Assembly (NCBI GenBank): GCA_028817635.1
Contig: JAPPPH010000313.1
Coordinates: forward strand, 1 to 5,361
Source of the DNA: Verrucomicrobiales bacterium
GTDB lineage: Bacteria; Verrucomicrobiota; Verrucomicrobiia; Limisphaerales; UBA1096
Direction: 5' to 3'
Length of the DNA: 5,361 bases
Shown: positions 1 through 5,184 of the stretch, piece by piece
Position numbering within the stretch: the first letter of the stretch is position 1
How the letters are laid out: every line of letters begins with the position of its first letter
Translations under genes and position numbers: made by a program
Notes under the pieces: model-generated
Database searches by the model: none
Seen by the model: only the letters and a program-made list of their open reading frames with translations
Told to the model about the DNA's origin: nothing

Positions 1-50
1 AATTGAATTGCCTTGGGTTGCGCGGCGGTTTGACGCAGTCTTTGCCGAGC

Positions 51-1073
51 ATGGCCGATCGGATGATAACCGACGTGTTGACCCAGCCGGATGCCGCCCT
101 GGACGGGACGCTCCGGCCGGGTGCGTTTTCCGAGTTCACCGGCCAGCCCAAGGTCAAGGAGCGACTCGACATCGCCGTTCAGGCGGCCAAGCAGCGGGGC
201 GATTCACTCGACCACATCCTCCTCAGCGGCCCGCCCGGCCTCGGCAAAACCACCCTCGCCGGGATTCTCGCCCGCGAAATGGGGGGCGAACTCAAGGTCA
301 CCAGTGGCCCAACCATCGAGAAGGCGGCTGACCTCGCAGGGTTGCTGACCAACCTCAACAAGGGCGATGTGCTTTTCATCGACGAGATCCATCGGCTGCA
401 AAAGAACATCGAGGAATATCTTTACCCGGCGATGGAGGATTTCACCCTCGACATCATCATTGATCAGGGGCCAAACGCCCGCAGCGTGAGGCTCAACCTG
501 CCCAAGTTTACCCTCATCGGGGCCACCACCCGTAGCGGCCTGCTCACCGCGCCGCTGCTCACCCGGTTTCCCGTGCGGGAGCGACTCGACTATTATCAGG
601 GCGAGGATTTGCAGGCAATCGTGCTCCGATCCGCACGGCTGCTTGATGTCGAGACCGATCCGGATGGCGCAGCCGAGATCGCCCGTCGCAGCCGCGGCAC
701 GCCGCGCATTGCCAACAATTTGCTGCGCCGCGTGCGCGACTACGCACAAGGCCGGGCGGACGGGCGCATCAATGGAGAGATCGCTGACAAGGCGCTGGCC
801 ATGCTTGAGATCGATCAGGATGGCCTCGACGAGATGGACAAGCGCATCCTCGAGGCGATCATCGTCAAGTTCAGCGGAGGGCCGGTTGGCCTTTCGTCAC
901 TCGCGGTTGCCGTTGGTGAGGAGCCGGACACGCTTGAGGAAGTTTACGAGCCGTACCTCATCCTCGAGGGCTACCTCAACCGCACGCCACAAGGCAGGGT
1001 GGCCACCGAGTCCAGTTTTCGAAAACTTGGCCTCAGCCCGGTCTCCGGCAACGGCCAACAGGATTTGCTGTAA
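51..1073 (+). CDS. ruvB: Holliday junction branch migration ATPase RuvB
   Basis: RuvB is the hexameric AAA+ motor that, with RuvA, drives branch migration of Holliday junctions so that RuvC can cut them; it acts in the cytoplasm in recombinational repair. The 340-residue product has the family's usual length and all its landmarks: Walker A GPPGLGKT (60-67, Lys66), Walker B VLFIDE (107-112), sensor 1 GATTRSG (157-163), the arginine-finger segment LLTRFPVRERL (169-179, Arg172), sensor 2 RGTPRIANNLLRR (215-227) and the C-terminal winged helix from about 275 (GPVGLSSLAVAVGEE). The residue after the arginine-finger Arg-Phe is Pro where many RuvBs have Gly. ATG 51 was chosen because MADRMITD matches the typical RuvB N-terminus; ATG 63 is the alternative. 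The frame stays open to the left edge, so a TTG at 3 cannot be excluded but would add an atypical extension. No clear Shine-Dalgarno is visible. No CTTGGCCAAG palindromes occur in it. Confidence 0.97.
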   Translation: MADRMITDVLTQPDAALDGTLRPGAFSEFTGQPKVKERLDIAVQAAKQRGDSLDHILLSGPPGLGKTTLAGILAREMGGELKVTSGPTIEKAADLAGLLTNLNKGDVLFIDEIHRLQKNIEEYLYPAMEDFTLDIIIDQGPNARSVRLNLPKFTLIGATTRSGLLTAPLLTRFPVRERLDYYQGEDLQAIVLRSARLLDVETDPDGAAEIARRSRGTPRIANNLLRRVRDYAQGRADGRINGEIADKALAMLEIDQDGLDEMDKRILEAIIVKFSGGPVGLSSLAVAVGEEPDTLEEVYEPYLILEGYLNRTPQGRVATESSFRKLGLSPVSGNGQQDLL

Positions 1074-1076
1074 GCC

Positions 1077-1092
1077 AAAAAACCTATTTTTT
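1077..1092. other. A6/T6 inverted repeat just after ruvB
   Basis: Six A residues, CCTA, then six T residues begin three bases after the ruvB stop codon. A hairpin of A-U pairs only would be weak, so this is not a convincing intrinsic terminator, although the T-run could help release. It may equally be part of the AT-rich upstream region of the promoter for the next genes. Seen directly; the function is not determinable. Confidence 0.3.
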
Positions 1093-1113
1093 CCTCGAAA
1101 ATAAAAATATTCC

Positions 1114-1138
1114 ACATGGGACAACAAATGTCCTATGT
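1114..1138. promoter_or_regulatory. 25-base interrupted palindrome, candidate operator
   Basis: ACATGGGACA and TGTCCTATGT are inverted arms of ten bases around the five-base centre ACAAA. Nine of the ten positions are Watson-Crick complementary and the tenth is G opposite T. It lies 50 bases upstream of the first small gene, just after an AT-rich stretch (1077-1110). The symmetry and spacing fit a dimeric helix-turn-helix repressor site. It could also fold in RNA as a 10-pair stem, but no T-run follows, so it is not an intrinsic terminator. TATGCT (1138-1143) is a poor -10 candidate overlapping its right end. The regulator is unknown; the position next to ruvB makes an SOS-type site thinkable, but the arms do not match the LexA boxes I know (GAAC-N4-GTTC or CTGT-N8-ACAG). 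Confidence 0.5.
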
Positions 1139-1157
1139 ATGCTGTCAGGCTGTCTCC

Positions 1158-1178
1158 CGTCACTGCCAAACGGTGACG
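1158..1178. other. Six-pair hairpin in the leader of the small-gene pair
   Basis: CGTCAC (1158-1163) and GTGACG (1173-1178) are perfect inverted arms around a nine-base loop, ending nine bases before the start codon at 1188. It could be a second operator half or a leader RNA hairpin that limits access to a start codon with no good ribosome binding site. Seen directly; the role is speculative. Confidence 0.3.
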
Positions 1179-1187
1179 CATGGAACA

Positions 1188-1400
1188 ATGAAAACGACAG
1201 ACAAACAGTTCAAAAGGCCCCGGGCCCAGATGGAACTTCCGCTCGGCAACCGCATGGGGGGCAGCCTGCGCGGCAGTCGCAGTCATCGCAACAACCACCG
1301 CCGCAAAGCCAATGCGCTTGTGGCCGACTGGTGGTTCGACCGCATGCGAATGGAGCTGGCCCTGACGGAGACACTACAGGCGGGAAGGAGCGCGGCATGA
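1188..1400 (+). CDS. Small basic protein with a WWF motif, unknown function
   Basis: I do not recognise this 70-residue protein. The N-terminal two thirds is strongly basic (for example RSHRNNHRRK at 31-40), with a short QMELPLG segment at 14-20. It is followed by a probable amphipathic helix carrying Trp48-Trp49-Phe50 and Met-Arg residues (ADWWFDRMRMELALTETL, 46-63). No signal peptide, membrane span or metal-binding motif is visible. The basic character would suit a nucleic-acid or acidic-partner binder, but that is inference. ATG 1188 was chosen over the in-frame ATG at 1116, which lies inside the 1114-1138 palindrome and would add a Cys-rich, atypical extension; no strong ribosome site precedes either. 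Its stop codon overlaps the next gene's start (ATGA at 1397), so the two are almost certainly translated together. It is real because of that coupling and the strong ribosome site for its partner embedded in its 3' end. Confidence 0.68.
   Translation: MKTTDKQFKRPRAQMELPLGNRMGGSLRGSRSHRNNHRRKANALVADWWFDRMRMELALTETLQAGRSAA
1383..1390 (+). promoter_or_regulatory. Strong Shine-Dalgarno for the second small gene
   Basis: GGAAGGAG lies six bases upstream of ATG 1397, inside the end of the preceding gene. It is the only strong ribosome binding site I see before any gene in this window and it fixes the start of the 69-residue product over the later ATGs at 1430 and 1457. Confidence 0.75.
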
Positions 1401-1606
1401 AGCAGGGTTGCAAAAAACGCCGGCGAATCATGCTGCACACCCGTCGCGTGGTGGCGATGTTCGGCCGGGCCAAGCTGATGCGCGAACAGGACGGACGATA
1501 TCAGCTTGAGGGCGGCAGCCATCACGACGAGGCGGCCGCGATCGAGTGGGCATCGATGTTCATGCCCGAGGCCGTTCTGGCACGGCCCCGGCAGACGATC
1601 CGTTGA
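1397..1606 (+). CDS. Small protein translationally coupled to the WWF gene, unknown function
   Basis: This 69-residue product is not recognised. It begins with a very basic segment (MKQGCKKRRR), continues through TRRVVAMFGRAKLMRE, then a likely beta-hairpin DGRYQLEGG (32-40), and ends with a helix DEAAAIEWASMFMPEAV (44-60). The look is of a compact alpha/beta domain rather than of random sequence: hydrophobic residues are spaced regularly, and the DGRYxLEGG turn followed by the EWAxxF helix looks family-like. The start overlaps the stop of the preceding gene by one base (ATGA) and has a strong ribosome site, so the two products are probably made in similar amounts and may interact. The two-gene size and overlap resemble toxin-antitoxin or regulator pairs, but no toxin or antitoxin signature is present, so I do not call it one. 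The next gene starts some 35 bases downstream. Confidence 0.72.
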   Translation: MKQGCKKRRRIMLHTRRVVAMFGRAKLMREQDGRYQLEGGSHHDEAAAIEWASMFMPEAVLARPRQTIR

Positions 1607-1640
1607 CAAGCGGCGCGGAATTCCGTTGCATGTCGGCGCC

Positions 1641-2510
1641 GTGATTGACGCATCGACACGCCACCGAATCGCGATCCTGCTGATCGCCATGCTTTGGGCG
1701 GTCGCTTGGCCAAGCGCTGGGCCGACCGATGCCGAGCTGGCCAAGCGCTTGGCCAAGGCGCACCTCGCTGGCAATGCACTGCCGCAGTTTAGCGCCACCA
1801 GGCCGGACGCGACACTCGCGGACGCCTACGGCGTGCAGGGTCGCTTTGTCGACAAGGTCGCTAAAAAACACAAGGGCATCGCCGGTTACAAGGGCGCCGT
1901 CGCCGGGGCGGCCGGACAAAAGGCGCTTAAGCTCAACGGCCCGCTCTCAGCAGTACTGTTCCGTGACGGCTGGCTGGAGGCGACAGCCAAGCCGACCATC
2001 CGCTTGGCCAAGTTTCCCGGTACCAAGATCGAAACCGAGATCGGCTTCATTATCGGCAAAGCCATCACCCAGCCGATCAGTGATGTCGATGCACTAAAGG
2101 CGCACGTCGAGGCGATCGTCCCAGTGATCGAGCTGCCGGCGGGCAAACTGGAGGCCGCACAACCGATGACCGCACTCGATCTCGCGGCCGCCAACGTCAT
2201 GTCCGCCAATTACATCGTCGGTCGCCGGAACCCGGTGGCAAAAGTAAATCCGGACCGCGCAACCATCCGCCTGGCCAAGCGCTTGGCCAAGGGGGACGAG
2301 GAAAAAAACAAGACCACCGGCGCAGCCGCTCACCGTGGCCAATGGCAAAACCTGCTCCACCAAGTCAACCACGCGCTTGGCCAGAGGCGCGAGATTAAGC
2401 CCGGACATCTGATCCTCACCGGCGCGTTGGGAAAAATCATCCCCGCCGAGCCGGGCGACTGGTCGGGCGACTTCGGTGCGCTTGGCAAAATCAACTTTTC
2501 GATCCAGTAA
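1641..2510 (+). CDS. FAH/MhpD-type hydratase-like protein with signal peptide
   Basis: The body matches the 2-keto-4-pentenoate hydratase/fumarylacetoacetase fold, whose members use a divalent metal to hydrate or cleave keto-acid intermediates of aromatic catabolism; the substrate here cannot be told. With GTG 1641 as residue 1, landmarks are ADAYGVQGRFV (60-70), GYKGAV (82-87), the metal ligands Glu131-x-Glu133 in KIETEIGFIIGKAI and Glu164 in PVIELPAG, DLAAAN (180-185), and the C-terminal GHLILTGALGKIIPAEPGD (255-273). The ~260-residue core is the usual family length. The N-terminus is odd for this normally cytoplasmic family: basic HR at 8-9, then IAILLIAMLWAVAW and a PSAG cleavage-like site, read as a Sec signal. 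The start is uncertain: TTG 1626 and ATG 1689 also fit, none with a clear ribosome site; the open frame back to 1506 overlaps the preceding gene and looks unlike protein. Four exact CTTGGCCAAG palindromes lie within it. Confidence 0.85.
   Translation: MIDASTRHRIAILLIAMLWAVAWPSAGPTDAELAKRLAKAHLAGNALPQFSATRPDATLADAYGVQGRFVDKVAKKHKGIAGYKGAVAGAAGQKALKLNGPLSAVLFRDGWLEATAKPTIRLAKFPGTKIETEIGFIIGKAITQPISDVDALKAHVEAIVPVIELPAGKLEAAQPMTALDLAAANVMSANYIVGRRNPVAKVNPDRATIRLAKRLAKGDEEKNKTTGAAAHRGQWQNLLHQVNHALGQRREIKPGHLILTGALGKIIPAEPGDWSGDFGALGKINFSIQ
1703..1716. repeat. CTTGGCCAAG palindrome copy 1 (14-base perfect palindrome)
   Basis: CGCTTGGCCAAGCG is a perfect 14-base palindrome centred on TTGGCCAA. It encodes part of Ala-Trp-Pro-Ser at the end of the hydratase signal peptide and is the only exact copy not read in the Leu-Ala-Lys frame. 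Confidence 0.75.
1737..1758. repeat. Compound palindrome copy 2
   Basis: A CTGGCCAAG variant (1737-1745) abuts an exact CTTGGCCAAG (1748-1757), read as Leu-Ala-Lys-Arg-Leu-Ala-Lys. All 22 bases are identical to 2271-2292. Confidence 0.75.
2003..2012. repeat. CTTGGCCAAG palindrome copy 3
   Basis: Exact copy encoding Leu-Ala-Lys within Thr-Ile-Arg-Leu-Ala-Lys. The 18 bases 1995-2012 match 2262-2279 with a single difference, so the flank is shared as well as the palindrome. Confidence 0.75.
2271..2292. repeat. Compound palindrome copy 4
   Basis: Identical over 22 bases to 1737-1758 and again encodes Leu-Ala-Lys-Arg-Leu-Ala-Lys; the exact decamer is 2282-2291. It lies where FAH-family proteins usually have a variable strand and loop, which fits an inserted segment. 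Confidence 0.75.
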
Positions 2511-2513
2511 AAA

Positions 2514-2834
2514 ATGAAAGAAATCAAAGCCATCCGGCAACTGCGCCACATCGGCCTCGTTGAGGGCACCTCAACCCTGCTGCTGTTTTTCGTGGCCATG
2601 CCACTCAAGTACGCCGCCGACATGCCCAAGGCCGTGAGCATCGTCGGGATGATTCACGGCGTCCTGTTTATCCTCTACGTCATCGCACTCATTCGCGCCG
2701 CGCTGGCACAGAAACGTCCATTCGGCTGGTCAGCCAAAGTCTTCATCGCCGCGATCATCCCATTTGGCCCATTCGTCATAGAACGCGGCCTCCGCCGGGA
2801 AGAAACCGAGCTCGCGGCTTCCGTCTCCGACTAG
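2514..2834 (+). CDS. DUF3817-type small integral membrane protein
   Basis: The 106-residue protein matches the DUF3817 family of small inner-membrane proteins, whose function is not known. Family-typical segments are RHIGLVEGTSTLLLFFVAMPLKY (11-33), VGMIHGVLFILYVIALI (44-60) and IAAIIPFGPFVIERGLRRE (78-96). Three hydrophobic segments can be placed at about 17-31, 43-63 and 74-90. The conserved features are the EG near the first span, the MPLKY at its end, the GxxHGxLF of the second span and the PFGPF of the third. ATG 2514 lies three bases after the hydratase stop codon with no ribosome site of its own, so it is probably translated by readthrough of ribosomes from that gene and belongs to the same transcript. 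The length is normal for the family. A functional link to the hydratase is not implied by the sequence. Confidence 0.88.
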   Translation: MKEIKAIRQLRHIGLVEGTSTLLLFFVAMPLKYAADMPKAVSIVGMIHGVLFILYVIALIRAALAQKRPFGWSAKVFIAAIIPFGPFVIERGLRREETELAASVSD

Positions 2835-2855
2835 ACGATATTTTACTAAAAACAG

Positions 2856-2872
2856 GCTGACATTCCGTCAGT
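2856..2872. promoter_or_regulatory. Inverted repeat in the leader of the TIR gene
   Basis: CTGAC (2857-2861) and GTCAG (2867-2871) are perfect five-base arms around ATTCC, extendable by a G-T pair. It lies in the 67-base gap between the DUF3817 gene and the TIR gene. No T-run follows, so it is a poor terminator; an operator or a leader hairpin are possible. The AT-rich stretch at 2837-2852 just upstream could hold a promoter, but I cannot define -35 and -10 boxes. Confidence 0.35.
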
Positions 2873-2901
2873 GTGATTTACCCTTCCGCGAACCACTAAC
2901 C

Positions 2902-5181
2902 ATGGGCGCGGAAGTATTTGTCAGTTATTCGAGTTTGGACCGGGATCGAGTGATGCCGGTGGTGGAGTCGTTGCGTGGAATCGGCATCTCGGTGTGGGTG
3001 GACGAGGGGAACATCCACGCAGCCGACCTGTGGTCGGAACAAATTGTACAGGCGATCGCAGACTGCCGTGTGATGGTGGTGATGCTGTCACAAAACTCGA
3101 CCGACTCGCACAACGTGGTGAAGGAGGTGATGCTGGCGTCGGAACAAAAAAAGGCGCTACTGCCGGTCTACCTCGAGCCGGCGGACATCCCGGCCAAGCT
3201 GCAGTACCAGTTGGCCGGAATCCAGCATCTGGAGTTATACGGTCAGGATGAGGGGCATGTGCTGGAAGACTTGGCCAACGGCTTGGCCAAGCGGGGGATC
3301 AGCCGCGACGGCGAAGCCACCGCGCCGCAGCCCACAACCGTCAAACGCCACGAACGCCCAAGCGCAAAACCTACCGCCGTTGCCCAAGCCAACAGCTTGG
3401 CCAAGTTCACGATCGGTGTGTTGGCGTTGAGCGTTGTCGTGCTGCTGGGTTTGTTGCTATTTAAATCCCCATCGGGCGAACCGGCCATATCTGTTGATCA
3501 CGATCAGGGTGGAGTGGGGAAGAGGATGCATGTCAAAATACCGATCCCGGAGGAGTATCCCATGGCCAAGCCGACGGACATGCCGTTTGGTGCGCCGTTT
3601 CCGTTATTGGAAATATCTCATGACGGGCAAATACTCGTTTATACCTGTGTGGTGGATGGGGAACGCTATATATGCATGCGGAAATTGGCGGAGGACAAAT
3701 TCACCCTCCTGCCGGAGACCAAGGGTGGGTTTCTTCCGTTCTTCGATCCGACGAACAAATGGTTGGCATTCTTCGTCGGCGATAGGTTGGTGAAGATGGA
3801 ACTAAACGGTGGGGTAATGAAAACGATTTGCGGAACTCGAAACCCAAGCGGGGGCACTTGGGGTGCAGATGGGGTGATTTACTTTGCGGACGGAGAGGGA
3901 TCCACGTTGCGAAAAGTCAATGCAGACGGTGGAAAGCCAGAAACCATAGAGTGGAATGGTCATGGAGGATTGTTCCCGAAGGTCGCGAATAATGGAAAAG
4001 GATTAGTATTTATGGGTGATGAGTTTGACTGGCAGCGAGTCAATCCTGTCTACCTGCCTACCGGTGCGGGAGAGGTTAACATAACGGAACTAAATGATGG
4101 GGAGCATGCAACATGGGTGGGGCGTGATTCTATCGTTTTTCTGGATGGAAATTATTTACAGGTTCAGAAGATTGATCCGGTTAGCTTGGATTTGAAATCA
4201 TCTCCCATAACAATTCCCGGCTCCAGAGTTAGAGGGGGGAGAGGGGTATATTCACAATATTCCATCTCTCAAAATGGAGTGCTGGCCTTCATCGAAGGAT
4301 CTCCGATGAATCAGATGACGATGATGGAATTGGATGCGAGTGGTGAGGTGAACGAGCTATATCATGAGACTGCCTTTTACGGCACCTTTAGAATTTCTCC
4401 TGACGGAAAATATATTGCGATAGAGGAGAAAGAAGGCGGTTATTATAATATCAAGATATTTGATGTGGAGCGAAAACAATTTAGTTCAGTTACCAAGGAG
4501 GTGCCGAACTATCGTCCTGTTTGGGCCAATTCAAGCAAGGCAATCTATTATTCTTCGTTTAGGAATAATAAGAGGGAGATTTATAGATACGATCTCGCAA
4601 CTCGAACTGAAGAGAATCTTAATCTGAGTAAGGATACCGCGAGAATGAATGTTGAGGATGTCACGATGGATGACGAGAAGCTGATTCTATTTCTGAGATT
4701 GAAGGGGGAATCCCGGTCTTATTTCTATTCCTACGACTTGGCAGGAGATGGTGTTCCGAAACAGCTATCTGAAAATGACCATTTTGAATGGGGGTTCACT
4801 TTGTCTTCGGACAATAAGTGGGTGGCATATACTTCTGAGAAGGATATGAAAAGGGGGTATGAGATTTATATCAACCGGTTTCCTGAGATGAATAACGAAA
4901 TTCGGATTTCGGATGGTGGCGGGGAGGAACCTAAATGGTTACCGGATGGCTCGGGAGTTTATTATCGGAACGGCTCGCAGTGGATGAAGGTGTCATTGGA
5001 TCTCGAGGGTGAACCGAATGTCAGTAAGCCTGAACTTTTCTTTGAAGGGGATTACGTGAACGTCTGGGGGCCTTCCCATGACATTTTTCCCGATGGCCGA
5101 ATTCTTTTGCTGGAATTGGAAGAGTGGGTGCAGCCGACGGAGATTGATGTGATCATCAATGCGTTGGATGTGAAGCCTTGA
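2902..5181 (+). CDS. Membrane-anchored TIR domain protein with TolB-like beta-propeller
   Basis: Residues 1-135 form a TIR domain: strand A VFVSYSSLDRD (5-15), the GISVWVDEGNIHAADLW BB-loop region (28-44), VMVVMLSQNSTDS (57-69) and VVKEVMLASEQKKALLPVYLE (72-92). Glu75 is the candidate catalytic Glu of TIR NADases by alignment with the SARM1-type WxxxEI segment. A basic linker (about 138-168) leads to one membrane span, FTIGVLALSVVVLLGLLLF (169-187). From about 215 to the end is a TolB/PD40-type propeller with repeated DG or DN turns: ISHDGQ 238, FDPTNKW 281, ISPDGK 498, LSSDNKW 634, LPDGSG 680, FPDGR 729. The C-terminus (ISDGGGEEPKWLPDGSGVYYRN, then LFFEGDYVN) closely resembles that of bacterial Ser/Thr kinases with extracytoplasmic propellers. 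The positive-inside rule puts TIR in the cytoplasm and the propeller in the periplasm. ATG 2902 fits because the first TIR strand begins at residue 4; no ribosome site is visible. A signalling or defence role is inference. Confidence 0.88.
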   Translation: MGAEVFVSYSSLDRDRVMPVVESLRGIGISVWVDEGNIHAADLWSEQIVQAIADCRVMVVMLSQNSTDSHNVVKEVMLASEQKKALLPVYLEPADIPAKLQYQLAGIQHLELYGQDEGHVLEDLANGLAKRGISRDGEATAPQPTTVKRHERPSAKPTAVAQANSLAKFTIGVLALSVVVLLGLLLFKSPSGEPAISVDHDQGGVGKRMHVKIPIPEEYPMAKPTDMPFGAPFPLLEISHDGQILVYTCVVDGERYICMRKLAEDKFTLLPETKGGFLPFFDPTNKWLAFFVGDRLVKMELNGGVMKTICGTRNPSGGTWGADGVIYFADGEGSTLRKVNADGGKPETIEWNGHGGLFPKVANNGKGLVFMGDEFDWQRVNPVYLPTGAGEVNITELNDGEHATWVGRDSIVFLDGNYLQVQKIDPVSLDLKSSPITIPGSRVRGGRGVYSQYSISQNGVLAFIEGSPMNQMTMMELDASGEVNELYHETAFYGTFRISPDGKYIAIEEKEGGYYNIKIFDVERKQFSSVTKEVPNYRPVWANSSKAIYYSSFRNNKREIYRYDLATRTEENLNLSKDTARMNVEDVTMDDEKLILFLRLKGESRSYFYSYDLAGDGVPKQLSENDHFEWGFTLSSDNKWVAYTSEKDMKRGYEIYINRFPEMNNEIRISDGGGEEPKWLPDGSGVYYRNGSQWMKVSLDLEGEPNVSKPELFFEGDYVNVWGPSHDIFPDGRILLLELEEWVQPTEIDVIINALDVKP
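3270..3292. repeat. Paired palindrome copy 5 in the TIR gene
   Basis: A near copy CTTGGCCAAC (3270-3279) is followed two bases later by an exact CTTGGCCAAG (3282-3291), the latter inside a 12-base perfect palindrome (3281-3292). Together they encode Leu-Ala-Asn-Gly-Leu-Ala-Lys at the end of the TIR domain. Confidence 0.72.
3396..3405. repeat. CTTGGCCAAG palindrome copy 6
   Basis: Exact copy encoding Leu-Ala-Lys in NSLAKF, directly before the membrane span of the TIR protein. It is the last copy in the window; no copy occurs in the following 1.9 kb. Confidence 0.72.
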
Positions 5182-5184
5182 GGG

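Noticed and set aside
3..50. N-terminal extension of RuvB from a TTG at 3
   Set aside because: The 16 extra residues do not resemble RuvB, and ATG 51 gives the typical N-terminus and length; upstream sequence is missing, so it is not fully excluded.
30..71. TTGACG as a -35 promoter box before ruvB
   Set aside because: No acceptable -10 hexamer lies 15-19 bases downstream; the nearest AT-rich candidate is about 30 bases away.
204..749. 181-codon open frame on the minus strand inside ruvB
   Set aside because: It lies fully antisense to a clear ruvB, has no family-like motifs, and long antisense frames are expected in GC-rich genes.
1397..1606. Calling the small pair a toxin-antitoxin system
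   Set aside because: Size and overlap fit, but neither protein shows a known toxin fold or antitoxin DNA-binding motif, so the label would rest on layout alone.
1506..1640. Earlier start for the hydratase at ATG 1506
   Set aside because: It would overlap the 69-codon gene by 100 bases, and the extra residues are Arg, Pro and Cys rich and precede an internal signal peptide, which makes no sense for export.
1283..1798. 171-codon minus-strand open frame across the small genes and hydratase start
   Set aside because: Composition is rich in Arg, Ala, Ser and Cys with no recognisable domain; it is a shadow of the plus-strand genes, which have coupling and a ribosome site.
2094..2549. 151-codon minus-strand open frame antisense to the hydratase 3' end
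   Set aside because: The plus strand encodes conserved FAH-family motifs throughout this stretch; the antisense product shows none.
1703..3405. CRISPR array or conventional transposon origin for the palindromes
   Set aside because: Spacing is irregular (about 35 to 1000 bases), the units lie in frame within genes, and no transposase, cas gene or target duplication is visible.
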